Assembly: GCA_040905025.1 (NCBI GenBank)
Contig: JBBDSJ010000146.1
Span: forward strand, 1-64,000
From: JBBDSJ01 sp040905025
Lineage (GTDB): Bacteria; Pseudomonadota; Gammaproteobacteria; Methylohalomonadales; Methylohalomonadaceae
Direction: 5' to 3'
Length of the DNA: 64,000 nt
Shown one piece after another: positions 8,820 through 16,623 of the stretch; positions within the stretch are counted from its first letter, which is position 1; each line of letters opens with the position of its first letter. The position numbers were made by a program, and so were the translations under genes. The notes beneath the pieces were generated by a model that worked only from the letters and a program-made list of their open reading frames with translations, was not told the origin of the DNA and did not search any database.

Positions 8820-9631
8820 TGGCACAGCTGAGTTTGCGCGCACTGGCACGTGACTATGCTGAAGGCAGAATGTCACAGGAGGACTATCGCAAGGCTCGTG
8901 CCGAGCTGATTGAATCAGTGCTGGACGCTGATAATACTGACCAGCCACTGACGCAGGCCAACTATACCCTGTCGGCTGGCGGCGAAAGTGCAACAGCAGA
9001 AACAGCTACTTCGAAAAGCAGTCCGACCTTCAGCAATGTTGACCTGGACAAGCCTGCAGAAGATGTCGGGTTCAACATTGAACCGACAAGTAATCTGGCC
9101 ACGCAACAACATCTGATTCTGGCAGCTGTTGCCGGCGCAGCAATTTTATTCGGTGCTATCGCTTTGCTGGGTGGTGGTGATGATGAAACTTCTGCAACGA
9201 CTACAGCCGTTACAGCAACAAATAGCAGTACTGCTGATGCCACCGAATCAGATAGCGGTACAGTTCAAGATACTGATGCTGGCGACGCTGATACTGAAGC
9301 AATGTCAGCCGAGGATCAGCAACGACTTGCGGATGCCAGCAATCCCGCGGTCGCACTCATGCGTGAATTTCTCGACACCCCCAGCTGGCAAGCCCAGACC
9401 ATGGATGACTTTGTATTGAAATGGCGCACGCTTTCAGTTGAAGAGCGCGAAACTGCACTGGACAGCCCGGCCTCGCGGCGACTGGCGGATCACATTTACC
9501 AGCTCCTGCTGGAGGAACGTGCGCTCAGTGCACTGGATGGTGGCGTACCCACAACAGCAGAAACCCGTCTACTGGAATTTGCCGAGCAAATTAACCTGCA
9601 GGACAAACGGCTGTCACAATCTGATCAATAA
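8819..9631 (+). CDS. Single-pass membrane protein with SHOCT-like N-terminus, unknown function
   Basis: 270 residues. Its ATG overlaps the last base of the kinase stop codon (TAATG), so translation is probably coupled. The first 35 residues (LARDYAEGRMSQEDYRKARA) resemble the short SHOCT-type helical motif often found at protein ends. A hydrophobic segment lies at about residues 99-117 (LILAAVAGAAILFGAIALL). It is followed by a Thr/Asp/Ala-rich stretch and a helical C-terminal domain of about 100 residues. I do not recognise the C-terminal domain. The orientation is probably N-terminus inside, so it could sit beside the kinase in the membrane as a regulator or substrate. The threonine-rich linker would be outside the cell membrane and hence out of reach of the kinase. 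This is inference only. Confidence 0.75.
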   Translation: MAQLSLRALARDYAEGRMSQEDYRKARAELIESVLDADNTDQPLTQANYTLSAGGESATAETATSKSSPTFSNVDLDKPAEDVGFNIEPTSNLATQQHLILAAVAGAAILFGAIALLGGGDDETSATTTAVTATNSSTADATESDSGTVQDTDAGDADTEAMSAEDQQRLADASNPAVALMREFLDTPSWQAQTMDDFVLKWRTLSVEERETALDSPASRRLADHIYQLLLEERALSALDGGVPTTAETRLLEFAEQINLQDKRLSQSDQ

Positions 9632-9663
9632 AAAATTATCGGGTTAAATCGACGTTAATAAAA

Positions 9664-9683
9664 AAGGGCACGACAGTGCCCTT
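9664..9683. terminator. Bidirectional intrinsic terminator
   Basis: AAGGGCAC and GTGCCCTT form an 8-bp stem with a GACA loop. On the minus strand the stem is followed by a run of T, which suits the end of mlaA transcription. On the plus strand it is followed by CTTT, closing the signalling cluster. It lies between two convergent genes. Confidence 0.85.
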
Positions 9684-9709
9684 CTTTACTATTCATATTG
9701 TATTGCCAA

Positions 9710-10453
9710 TCAATACGCATCCATATCCTGCATGTCCGGATTTGTACCACCTTCAATCTGCGCCCGCCGCCGTTCCAGATACGCACTTTTAACAAAATCA
9801 TATTCATCCAGCGCCGCTTCCTGAACCAATCCCTGGGTACTGGCCAGATCTGATTTTATGTCGACAAAATTCAGTGCCATCAGACTGTATTTTAACGTGT
9901 CATGATTGCCCAGATAAAATAACGGATTCATAAAGCCGTCCACAGAACGACTGGTATCACGTACGCTGCTCGGGCCAAACAGTGGCAATACCAGATACGG
10001 CCCGGACTCTACACCATAGTGTGCAAGCGTCAAACCAAAGTCATTTTCTGTCTTGGGAGAACCGGCGTAGGTACCGGAAAAATCAAATATGCCGCCGACT
10101 CCAAGTGTCGAATTAAGGACAAAACGCGTTACCGTTGTCATTCCCTGATGAAAATCCAGTTGTAAAAAGTCATTCGCGGCAACGGCAATATCGCCAAGAT
10201 TACTGAAGAAATTACTGACGCCGTCATCTACCACACGGGGAGTAATGGCATCATAAACCTCGCCAACCGGATTGAAAATCACGGTATCCGTAGCTTCATT
10301 GAACTGATAAACACCACGATTAAACCCTTCCCACGGATCCGCCGGATCCGGTTCACCCGTGGTAGCGCAACCACAGGCCAGGGCCAATACTCCAAGCATA
10401 AACCCTGTGCGTATAAATCTGTTCTGGTTAAATTTCAGCTCATTCGCTACCAT
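9710..10453 (-). CDS. mlaA: MlaA (VacJ) outer-membrane phospholipid-transport lipoprotein
   Basis: 247 residues from the ATG at 10453, chosen because GGGAG lies about 7 bp upstream. A start 39 bp earlier is in frame but has no such site and would place extra residues before the signal peptide. The signal (FMLGVLALACGC) ends in a lipoprotein cysteine, although the residues before it are not the textbook lipobox. The body matches MlaA: DPWEGFNRGVYQFNEATD, NFFSNLGD, LNSTLGVGGIFD, then DFGLTLAHYGVESGPYLVLP. MlaA works with outer-membrane porins to remove mislocalised phospholipids from the outer leaflet and pass them to MlaC. No other mla gene is in the window. It is divergent from ubiG. Confidence 0.93.
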   Translation of the reverse strand: MVANELKFNQNRFIRTGFMLGVLALACGCATTGEPDPADPWEGFNRGVYQFNEATDTVIFNPVGEVYDAITPRVVDDGVSNFFSNLGDIAVAANDFLQLDFHQGMTTVTRFVLNSTLGVGGIFDFSGTYAGSPKTENDFGLTLAHYGVESGPYLVLPLFGPSSVRDTSRSVDGFMNPLFYLGNHDTLKYSLMALNFVDIKSDLASTQGLVQEAALDEYDFVKSAYLERRRAQIEGGTNPDMQDMDAY

Positions 10454-10639
10454 AACTTGCTCCCATACATACGGCCATGTGGCCAACACCAACCCGGTGC
10501 AGGCCGGACAATTACACGAAATTTATATTGTTATTATGGGGGCTGGAAATTCGCCCCACCTGCATAAATGAATGTACTGTATGCATGGGAAAAAATCCAG
10601 CTCCGGCCAATAGGGCAGAATGGACACCCATCTGACTTT

Positions 10640-10655
10640 TGTGGCTTACATCACA
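10640..10655. promoter_or_regulatory. CRP-like binding site upstream of ubiG
   Basis: TGTGG-CTTACA-TCACA differs from the CRP half-site pattern TGTGA-N6-TCACA at one base and is flanked by TT and TT. It lies about 50 bp upstream of the likely ubiG start and about 190 bp upstream of mlaA. The match is by eye only. Confidence 0.4.
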
Positions 10656-10707
10656 TTCTGCTGAAATGCATTTGTGGCGTACCTCACCGTCTGGAATGCC
10701 AGTAATT

Positions 10708-11451
10708 ATGACCATGACAAAACCTGCAGCAACCAGTAACGACACCCGGCAACATGATTTCGGTCAGCATGCTGACCGCTGGTGGGATAGTGATGGTCCA
10801 TTGCGAACCCTGCACGGCATTAATCCGGCACGGCTGGAATATATTCTTGACCGGATTGGCGCAACAGACAGTCCGGCAAGACTGGCCGGACAACAGGCGC
10901 TGGATATCGGCTGTGGCGGTGGCGTACTAACCGAGGCCCTGGCACAGGCAGGTGCCAGGGTAACCGGTCTGGATTTGTCTGCTGAACTGATTGCCGTGGC
11001 CCGGACACATGCACAGACCAGTGGCTTGACTATCGATTACCGGCAGGGCCGCTGCGAAAACCTGCTGCCTGACGCTGCCGGGCACTTTGACATCATCACT
11101 TGTCTGGAAATGCTCGAGCATGTGGATGACCCCGGTGCAGTGATTGCGGCCTGCGCCGGACTGGCCAAGCCGGGCGGCCATATTTTTTTCTCCACTCTGG
11201 ATCGCAGCCCGGCAGCATGGCTGCTGGCAATAGTTGCCGCTGAGCATTTATTGCGATTGCTGCCACGGGGCACCCATGATTATCAGCAGTTCATCCGGCC
11301 GGCGGAACTGGCCGCTTGTTGCCGCGAAGCCGGCCTGGAAGTGCTTGATATCAGCGGACTGCATTATGTGCCGGGCCTGAACCGTGCATTTATCAATTCA
11401 AGCCCCGGGGTAAATTATCTCCTGCATGCCAGACGCCCGCTCAACGATTAA
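10708..11451 (+). CDS. ubiG: Ubiquinone biosynthesis O-methyltransferase UbiG
   Basis: 247 residues from the ATG at 10708. In-frame ATGs at 10639, 10696 and 10714 are alternatives. 10708 gives a length before RWWDSDGPLRTLHGINPARL close to that of E. coli UbiG, but there is no strong Shine-Dalgarno sequence. The SAM-binding motif LDIGCGGGVLTEALAQ and the LEMLEHVDDP motif are clear. The stretch AWLLAIVAAEHLLRLLPRGT followed by HDYQQFIRPAEL is specific to UbiG. It catalyses both O-methylations of the ubiquinone ring at the inner membrane. The next gene starts 9 bp downstream, as in Pseudomonas where mupP follows ubiG. Confidence 0.95.
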   Translation: MTMTKPAATSNDTRQHDFGQHADRWWDSDGPLRTLHGINPARLEYILDRIGATDSPARLAGQQALDIGCGGGVLTEALAQAGARVTGLDLSAELIAVARTHAQTSGLTIDYRQGRCENLLPDAAGHFDIITCLEMLEHVDDPGAVIAACAGLAKPGGHIFFSTLDRSPAAWLLAIVAAEHLLRLLPRGTHDYQQFIRPAELAACCREAGLEVLDISGLHYVPGLNRAFINSSPGVNYLLHARRPLND

Positions 11452-11460
11452 TGGCAAACC

Positions 11461-12159
11461 ATGAGTAACAACATAAAACACGTCCTGTTCGACCTTGACG
11501 GTACATTGGTCGATACAGCGCCGGACATGGCTACTGCCCTGAACCGGTTGTTGGTCGAAAACCGGCGCGCGCCGCTGGATTTTTCCACGATCCGGCCGGT
11601 GGTCTCACATGGTGGTGCGGCACTGGTTGCGATGGCATTCCCGGATACTGACCCGGCAATGCTTGAAACCCGCCGGCAGCGCTTTCTGGCACTGTATGCC
11701 GAGCAATTGCAGCGGGAAAGCCAGTTATTTCCGGGAATGGAAACCGTATTGACCGAGTTGGCCAGGCAACAACGCCACTGGGGTATCGTAACCAACAAAC
11801 CGGCCTGGCTGGCTGAACCGCTTATCCAGGCCATGATTGGACTCGGCAAGTTGCCGGACTCGTGCGCCTGTATTGTCTGCGGTGACCAGGTGGATCGGCC
11901 CAAGCCGGCGGCTGATGCACTGCTGCGTGCCTGTGAGCTGACCGGCTGGCAGGCTCAGGAATGTGTCTATGTGGGTGATGCCAAACGTGACATCGAAGCC
12001 GCACACGCTGCGGGCATGGCTGGCGTCGTTGCGAGTTACGGCTATCTTGCCAGCACTGACAATCCTGGCGACTGGACTGCGGATGCGGTTATCAATTCCC
12101 CGGAAGAGTTACTTGGCTGGTTGACTGCGTCAGCTGTCATCACCGCATCAGTCAGTTGA
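11461..12159 (+). CDS. mupP: HAD-family sugar phosphatase, MupP/Gph type
   Basis: 232 residues with the HAD motifs FDLDGTLVDTAPD (nucleophile Asp in motif I), IVTNKP (motif II), a lysine in DRPKPAADALL (motif III) and YVGDAKRDIEAA (motif IV). A helical cap lies between motifs I and II. The family covers phosphoglycolate phosphatase (Gph) and N-acetylmuramate-6-phosphate phosphatase (MupP). The position directly after ubiG is that of mupP in Pseudomonas, where it acts in cell-wall recycling. That position is the reason for preferring MupP. Sequence alone does not exclude Gph. Confidence 0.8.
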   Translation: MSNNIKHVLFDLDGTLVDTAPDMATALNRLLVENRRAPLDFSTIRPVVSHGGAALVAMAFPDTDPAMLETRRQRFLALYAEQLQRESQLFPGMETVLTELARQQRHWGIVTNKPAWLAEPLIQAMIGLGKLPDSCACIVCGDQVDRPKPAADALLRACELTGWQAQECVYVGDAKRDIEAAHAAGMAGVVASYGYLASTDNPGDWTADAVINSPEELLGWLTASAVITASVS

Positions 12160-12965
12160 GACATGCAAGCAACAATACGCTCGATTATTGGCGCGAACAG
12201 ACAGCCATCCCGGGCAGCAACCTCTATTACGCCAGTGTGTTTCTACCGATTGAACAACGCCAAAAAGTTGTAGCCCTGCATTCAGTTGAAGCTGAACTCA
12301 ACAAAATAATCTTTGAAACCATCGACCCGGGGGTGGCCCGGTTACGGCTGAATTGGTGGCTGGAACAATTCCTGTCAACGTCGCAGGACGCGGCAACCAT
12401 GCATCCCCTGATTATTGCAATTCGTGAACTTGTGCCGGCAGCAGCGATGACTTGTCTTGCCGGGCATATCCGTGCACTTGATAACGCACTGGCATCATTA
12501 ACGATGACTGATCCCGACAAGATGGTGACAACTTTTGCCGGGGAACTGGGAGGCTTGTGGCAACTGTCAGCCAACCCGGAGACATACACACCCGATTCAA
12601 ACCCTCAAACCAATTCCAGGCCTGCTACTGAAGCTCCTTTGATTCGCCGCCTGGCAGGATTACAACACTACAGCCAGACACTGCAAAACATACCCCAACA
12701 ACAACGCCTCGGACGTTTACATGACAACATCACAGACCTGGACAAGATGTTCGCAATTGCAGAAACCGGTTTTAAAGAAACATTTGATGCTCTCGGAAAT
12801 TCAAACACCGGAAATGTTCTGCATCTGCTGATTTTTGCCCGACTGGAACTGGCCTTGATCAGGGAAATACGCCGGGATGGATGTCAGGTTATTCAGCAAC
12901 GCTATGCTTTAACGCCACTGCGCAAACTCTGGATTGCCTGGCGGTGCCAGCGTCGGGCAAACTAG
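12156..12965 (+). CDS. Squalene/phytoene synthase-like protein, NDUFAF6-like
   Basis: 269 residues from a TTG start that overlaps the TGA of the previous gene (TTGA), so translation is likely coupled. The fold signature of squalene/phytoene synthases is visible: SNLYYASVFLPIEQRQKVVA, then an LNWWLEQF helix. At the place of the first Asp-rich DxxxD motif the sequence is HSVEAELNKI, which lacks the aspartates needed to bind the prenyl diphosphate via magnesium. Mitochondrial NDUFAF6, a complex I assembly factor of this fold, has a very similar AFNVELAQVKD in that place. A catalytic role in isoprenoid synthesis is therefore doubtful. An assembly or lipid-binding role is more likely. The true function in bacteria is unknown to me. 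Confidence 0.75.
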   Translation: MRHASNNTLDYWREQTAIPGSNLYYASVFLPIEQRQKVVALHSVEAELNKIIFETIDPGVARLRLNWWLEQFLSTSQDAATMHPLIIAIRELVPAAAMTCLAGHIRALDNALASLTMTDPDKMVTTFAGELGGLWQLSANPETYTPDSNPQTNSRPATEAPLIRRLAGLQHYSQTLQNIPQQQRLGRLHDNITDLDKMFAIAETGFKETFDALGNSNTGNVLHLLIFARLELALIREIRRDGCQVIQQRYALTPLRKLWIAWRCQRRAN

Positions 12966-12998
12966 ACACCAGCTTTCCGGAAGTGGTTTCAAAATTTA

Positions 12999-13032
12999 TT
13001 TCCCTTCTCTGACGGGATGGGGGTCAGGGAAA
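12999..13032 (-). terminator. Probable terminator after the YgfX-like gene
   Basis: TTTCCC (12999-13004) pairs with GGGAAA (13027-13032), and CTGAC pairs with GTCAG inside it, with a 5'-side bulge. On the minus strand the stem is followed by TAAATTTT. It lies 29 bp past the stop codon of the minus-strand gene. Confidence 0.5.
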
Positions 13033-13060
13033 GGACATCTGCATCCAAGACCGCTTCTGA

Positions 13061-13516
13061 TTAATTGCCGGTCAAGCGTAAGTGCACACGCAGATGTCGA
13101 TGGTTATCGGCATTGGTATTGTCTTTGACAAGTAGTACGTTCCAGTATTTTTTTACCCCGGGTTTTTTTGCCCCGGTTTTGAATCGCAATGCAACCAACC
13201 ACGGATGGATCAGCGGATCAGCATGCAATTCCGCCAGTTCACTATCACCTTGCCGATTGGTCAACCACCAGCGTCGCTGACTATCCAGCAGGATTTCATG
13301 CGGTTGATCCGACACAGAAAAGAGGACGTGCAAACGCAGCATTTGATAGAAATGCCAGCAGACAGCAATTGTCAGTGATATCTGTGCAAGCTGCGGTAAA
13401 CTGGCCGAAAACAGCAGGAAAACCGCACCGGCATGCACGATACAAAAAGCACCAAACAGCTGGCGGGAGGGCCGTAACCGAATCCGGATTGGCTGTGTAA
13501 AGGCATTCCCGCCCAT
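13061..13516 (-). CDS. YgfX-like (CptA) inner-membrane protein
   Basis: 151 residues. The pattern is that of YgfX: a basic N-terminus, then LRPSRQLFGAFCIVHAGAVF with two closely spaced membrane segments (about residues 20-55), then a soluble part with a Trp-rich strand (RRWWLTNRQGD), HPWLVALRF, and an end reading NADNHRHLRVHLRL. In many gammaproteobacteria ygfX follows sdhE in one operon. Here it is on the opposite strand, upstream of the sdh operon and divergent from it. The family has been linked to SdhE and to inhibition of cell division proteins, but its role is not settled. GAGGGAAC about 10 bp upstream of the ATG supports the start. Confidence 0.75.
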   Translation of the reverse strand: MGGNAFTQPIRIRLRPSRQLFGAFCIVHAGAVFLLFSASLPQLAQISLTIAVCWHFYQMLRLHVLFSVSDQPHEILLDSQRRWWLTNRQGDSELAELHADPLIHPWLVALRFKTGAKKPGVKKYWNVLLVKDNTNADNHRHLRVHLRLTGN

Positions 13517-13694
13517 AAATCAACTGTTCCCTCAAGTCTTGCAATCATGCGGTCAAGTAAAGATACTAGCGCCTTTATCGGCATTTTGGCGTGACTGCCG
13601 CAGCGAAATTAACCTCGTTGAGATTATGCTTTCTGGGTTAAAATAAACCCCGGAGAGCATGATCGCCGGGCCGCCTGAACCGGCTCCATAATTA

Positions 13695-13717
13695 ATACAA
13701 GTATTTATAAATATACT
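13695..13717 (+). promoter_or_regulatory. Possible sdh operon promoter (-10 region)
   Basis: TATACT at 13712-13717 is a near-consensus -10 hexamer in an AT-rich stretch about 50 bp before the sdhAF4-like gene. No good -35 hexamer is at 16-18 bp, so an activator may be needed. The 13517-13763 gap also holds a small GGGTT/AACCC hairpin near 13640 but no gene. Confidence 0.25.
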
Positions 13718-13763
13718 TTAACCGTGTTCTTTTGCACAGTTCAACATTTAGAAGAAAAATCAC

Positions 13764-13955
13764 TTGCGGATGAAAAAAAACAAGCCAATGCCGCCTCTGA
13801 CTCATAGCGGTGAAAAAAATCCGGTGACACCTGCTGCTGATACAACTGCTGCAACTGTTGATGACAAGCAGGCCGAGGAATTCGGCGGACCGAAGGGTCC
13901 GGAACCCACTCGCTATGGTGATTGGGAACGCCGCGGGCGTTGTATAGATTTCTGA
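13764..13955 (+). CDS. Succinate dehydrogenase assembly factor 4 (SDHAF4/DUF1674)
   Basis: 63 residues. The last 26 residues (EEFGGPKGPEPTRYGDWERR followed by GRCIDF) are the diagnostic SDHAF4/DUF1674 tail. The N-terminal half is a low-complexity basic and Ala/Thr-rich linker. In eukaryotes SDHAF4 binds the flavinylated SdhA subunit and helps it join SdhB while limiting radical production. The position 70 bp upstream of sdhC supports the same job here. The start may be the TTG at 13764, which has AGAAG about 9 bp upstream, or the ATG at 13770. Confidence 0.88.
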   Translation: MRMKKNKPMPPLTHSGEKNPVTPAADTTAATVDDKQAEEFGGPKGPEPTRYGDWERRGRCIDF

Positions 13956-14025
13956 GCTGCCAGCAGACAGATTCGATTACACTGCTGGTAAATACACAAC
14001 CCAATATAAAAACAGGTAGCCCGAG

Positions 14026-14424
14026 ATGACTGCCAGACAACGGCCTTTATCGCCACATTTACAGGTCTACAAGCCGCAACTGACCTCGGTATTATCCATC
14101 ACTCACCGTGTTACAGGCGTATTCCTGAGTCTCGGTGCGCTGGTCTTGTGTTACTGGCTGTTGGCTGTTGCCGCTGGTCCGGAAAGTTATGCCCGTGCGC
14201 AAGCCCTGCTAGGTAGCTGGCCAGGTCAACTCCTGATATTCGGCTGGGTTGCCTCGCTGTATTATCATCTTGCCAACGGTATACGGCATTTGTTCTGGGA
14301 TGCCGGCTATGGTCTGGAATTGAAATCAACCTATATCTCTGGATATGCCGTCGTGGCAACCACTGTCGTGTTGACGTTAATCACCTGGATACTGGTCATC
14401 ATGCAAATGGGAGGTGGGGCATGA
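14026..14424 (+). CDS. sdhC: Succinate dehydrogenase cytochrome b556 subunit SdhC
   Basis: 132 residues, with three membrane helices. RPLSPHLQVYKPQLTSVLSI followed by THRVTG is the SdhC signature that contributes to the quinone site. YYHLANGIRHLFWD contains the histidine that ligates heme b. Together with SdhD it anchors SdhAB in the inner membrane and passes electrons to ubiquinone. Its stop codon overlaps the sdhD start by 4 bp (ATGA), so the two are translationally coupled. Confidence 0.97.
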   Translation: MTARQRPLSPHLQVYKPQLTSVLSITHRVTGVFLSLGALVLCYWLLAVAAGPESYARAQALLGSWPGQLLIFGWVASLYYHLANGIRHLFWDAGYGLELKSTYISGYAVVATTVVLTLITWILVIMQMGGGA

Positions 14425-14801
14425 ACCTGCGCACCCCTCTCAAACAGGCACGTGGTCTGGGTTCAGCCAAACACGGGGTAATGCACTGGTGGTGGCAACG
14501 GTTAACCGGTGTCGCACTGGTGCCATTAACGTTGTGGTTTGTTGTATCCCTGCTTGGAATGATTGGCGCCGAGCATGCTGCTGTTGTCAGCTGGATACAA
14601 TCACCCGTTGTCAGTCTGTTGCTGATTCTGTTGATGATCAGTTTGTTTCATCATGCCCAGCTCGGCGTACAGGTCGTCATTGAAGACTATGTGCATCTTG
14701 GCTGGCTCAGAGTCCTGTCACTGGTGCTGGTTAAATTTGTTGCCGTAACAGCTGCAATAGCGGCAATCATCGCCATTCTTAAAGTATCGCTGGGCCTGTA
14801 A
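14421..14801 (+). CDS. sdhD: Succinate dehydrogenase membrane anchor subunit SdhD
   Basis: 126 residues with three membrane helices. The N-terminus GLGSAKHGVMHWWWQRLTGV is typical of SdhD, and FHHAQLGVQVVIEDYVH carries the heme-ligand histidine region and the Asp-Tyr that helps bind ubiquinone. It follows sdhC with a 4-bp overlap and precedes sdhA by 11 bp, the usual sdhCDAB order. Confidence 0.96.
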   Translation: MNLRTPLKQARGLGSAKHGVMHWWWQRLTGVALVPLTLWFVVSLLGMIGAEHAAVVSWIQSPVVSLLLILLMISLFHHAQLGVQVVIEDYVHLGWLRVLSLVLVKFVAVTAAIAAIIAILKVSLGL

Positions 14802-14812
14802 GGTTAATTATT

Positions 14813-16615
14813 ATGTCCAAGGCTGATTTGAACGCTTATACCATCATTGATCATTTTTATGATGTTGTTGTTGTTGGTGCCGGTGGTGCCGGCCTGCGTG
14901 CCACTTTTGGTATGGCAGCCGAAAGTTTATCAACAGCATGTATTACCAAGGTCTTCCCGACCCGCAGCCATACTGTTGCTGCCCAGGGTGGCATGAGTGC
15001 CGCGCTCGGTAACATGGGTGAAGATGACTGGCGCTGGCATATGTACGATACCATCAAGGGATCTGACTGGCTTGGCGATCAGGATGCGATCGAATACATG
15101 TGCAAAAACGCGATGCAGGCAGTGATCGAACTCGAACACTATGGTGTCCCGTTTTCGCGTACAGATGCCGGCAAAATTTACCAACGGCCGTTTGGCGGCA
15201 TGACAACGAACTTCGGCGAAGGCACTGCACAACGCACTTGTGCTGCTGCAGATCGCACCGGTCATGCCATTTTGCATACTTTGTATCAGCAATCACTGAA
15301 GAATGAGGCCGAGTTCTTCATTGAGTACTTTGCGCTCGATTTAATCATGGATGATGAAGGAGTTTGTCGCGGTGTACTGGCATGGAATCTTGAAGATGGC
15401 AGCCTGCATCGCTTCCGCGCCCATAATGTCGTACTTGCTACAGGCGGTTATGGCCGTGCCTATTTCTCCTGCACTTCCGCCCATACCTGCACAGGTGATG
15501 GTAATGCCATGGTTCTGCGTGCCGGCCTGCCGTTGCAGGACATGGAATTTATCCAGTTTCATCCGACCGGTATTTACGGTTCCGGCTGTCTGATTACAGA
15601 AGGCGTTCGTGGTGAAGGCGGCTACCTGACCAATTCCCAGAATGAACGCTTTATGGAACGTTATGCACCGAGCGCAAAAGATCTGGCTTCGCGTGACGTT
15701 GTCAGCCGGTCAATGACCATTGAAATTCGCGAAGGCCGTGGTGTCGGCGAGAACAAGGATCATATTCATCTGCACCTTGAACATCTTGGCCCGGACGTCA
15801 TACATGAACGTTTGCCCGGCATTGCCGAGTCGGCGCGTATTTTTGCCGGCGTCGATGTTGCCAAGGAGCCGATTCCGGTAATTCCGACGGTACATTACAA
15901 CATGGGCGGTATTCCAACTAATTACCAGGGTGAAGTTGTTACGCTCAGGGACGGCGATCCGGATCACGTTGTGGCCGGACTGATGGCCATCGGTGAGGCT
16001 GCATGTGTTTCGGTACATGGCGCCAACCGCCTGGGCTCAAACTCGCTGCTGGATCTGATTGTGTTTGGGCGTGCTGCTGCCAAGCGTTGCGCTGAAGTTA
16101 TCAAGCCCGGTCAGCCGCACAAGACCCTGCCCGACGATTGCACCGACGCCGCCCTTGAACGGCTGGACAAGATTCGTCATAACAACGGTAAGACACCGGT
16201 GGCAAAAATCCGGGACAACATGCAACGCACCATGCAAAACGATGCCGCTGTCTTCCGTACCGGTGAAACCCTGCAACAGGGCATCGATAAAATGGCTGAC
16301 GTATTCAGTTCATTCAGTGATGTCAGGATTAATGACAAATCGATGATCTGGAATACTGATCTGGTTGAAGCGCTGGAACTCGACAATCTGCTCGGCAATG
16401 CAATTGTCAGCATCCATTCTGCTGCGAATCGACCGGAAAGTCGCGGTGCCCATGCACGTGAAGATTATGCCGACCGCGATGACGAAAGCTGGATGAAACA
16501 CACGTTGTCCTGGATCAGCGACAAAGGCGAAGTGAAATTTGATTACCGGCCGGTGCATATGTACACACTGACCGATGAGGCAGAAGTTATACCGCCGAAG
16601 AAACGAGTTTACTGA
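14813..16615 (+). CDS. sdhA: Succinate dehydrogenase flavoprotein subunit SdhA
   Basis: 600 residues, the normal length. The FAD-binding fold is at VVVVGAGGAGLRA. H53 in RSHTVAAQGG is the residue that carries FAD covalently. The succinate site is seen in GQ/HPTG-type segments (EFIQFHPTGIYGSG, EGVRGEGGYLTN) and in NRLGSNSLLDL near the C-terminus of the FAD domain. It oxidises succinate to fumarate in the TCA cycle and feeds the respiratory chain. FAD attachment is expected to need SdhE, encoded downstream, and joining to SdhB may be aided by the SDHAF4-like protein encoded upstream. Confidence 0.98.
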   Translation: MSKADLNAYTIIDHFYDVVVVGAGGAGLRATFGMAAESLSTACITKVFPTRSHTVAAQGGMSAALGNMGEDDWRWHMYDTIKGSDWLGDQDAIEYMCKNAMQAVIELEHYGVPFSRTDAGKIYQRPFGGMTTNFGEGTAQRTCAAADRTGHAILHTLYQQSLKNEAEFFIEYFALDLIMDDEGVCRGVLAWNLEDGSLHRFRAHNVVLATGGYGRAYFSCTSAHTCTGDGNAMVLRAGLPLQDMEFIQFHPTGIYGSGCLITEGVRGEGGYLTNSQNERFMERYAPSAKDLASRDVVSRSMTIEIREGRGVGENKDHIHLHLEHLGPDVIHERLPGIAESARIFAGVDVAKEPIPVIPTVHYNMGGIPTNYQGEVVTLRDGDPDHVVAGLMAIGEAACVSVHGANRLGSNSLLDLIVFGRAAAKRCAEVIKPGQPHKTLPDDCTDAALERLDKIRHNNGKTPVAKIRDNMQRTMQNDAAVFRTGETLQQGIDKMADVFSSFSDVRINDKSMIWNTDLVEALELDNLLGNAIVSIHSAANRPESRGAHAREDYADRDDESWMKHTLSWISDKGEVKFDYRPVHMYTLTDEAEVIPPKKRVY

Positions 16616-16623
16616 CGTGAATT

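Noticed and set aside
2533..9631. Signalling cluster as part of a type VI secretion locus
   Set aside because: Kinase, phosphatase and FHA resemble T6SS regulators, but no Tss/Tag structural gene lies on either side within the window.
10561..10585. TGCATA/TATGCA inverted repeat in the mlaA-ubiG gap
   Set aside because: Only six bases per arm in AT-rich sequence, expected by chance at this scale.
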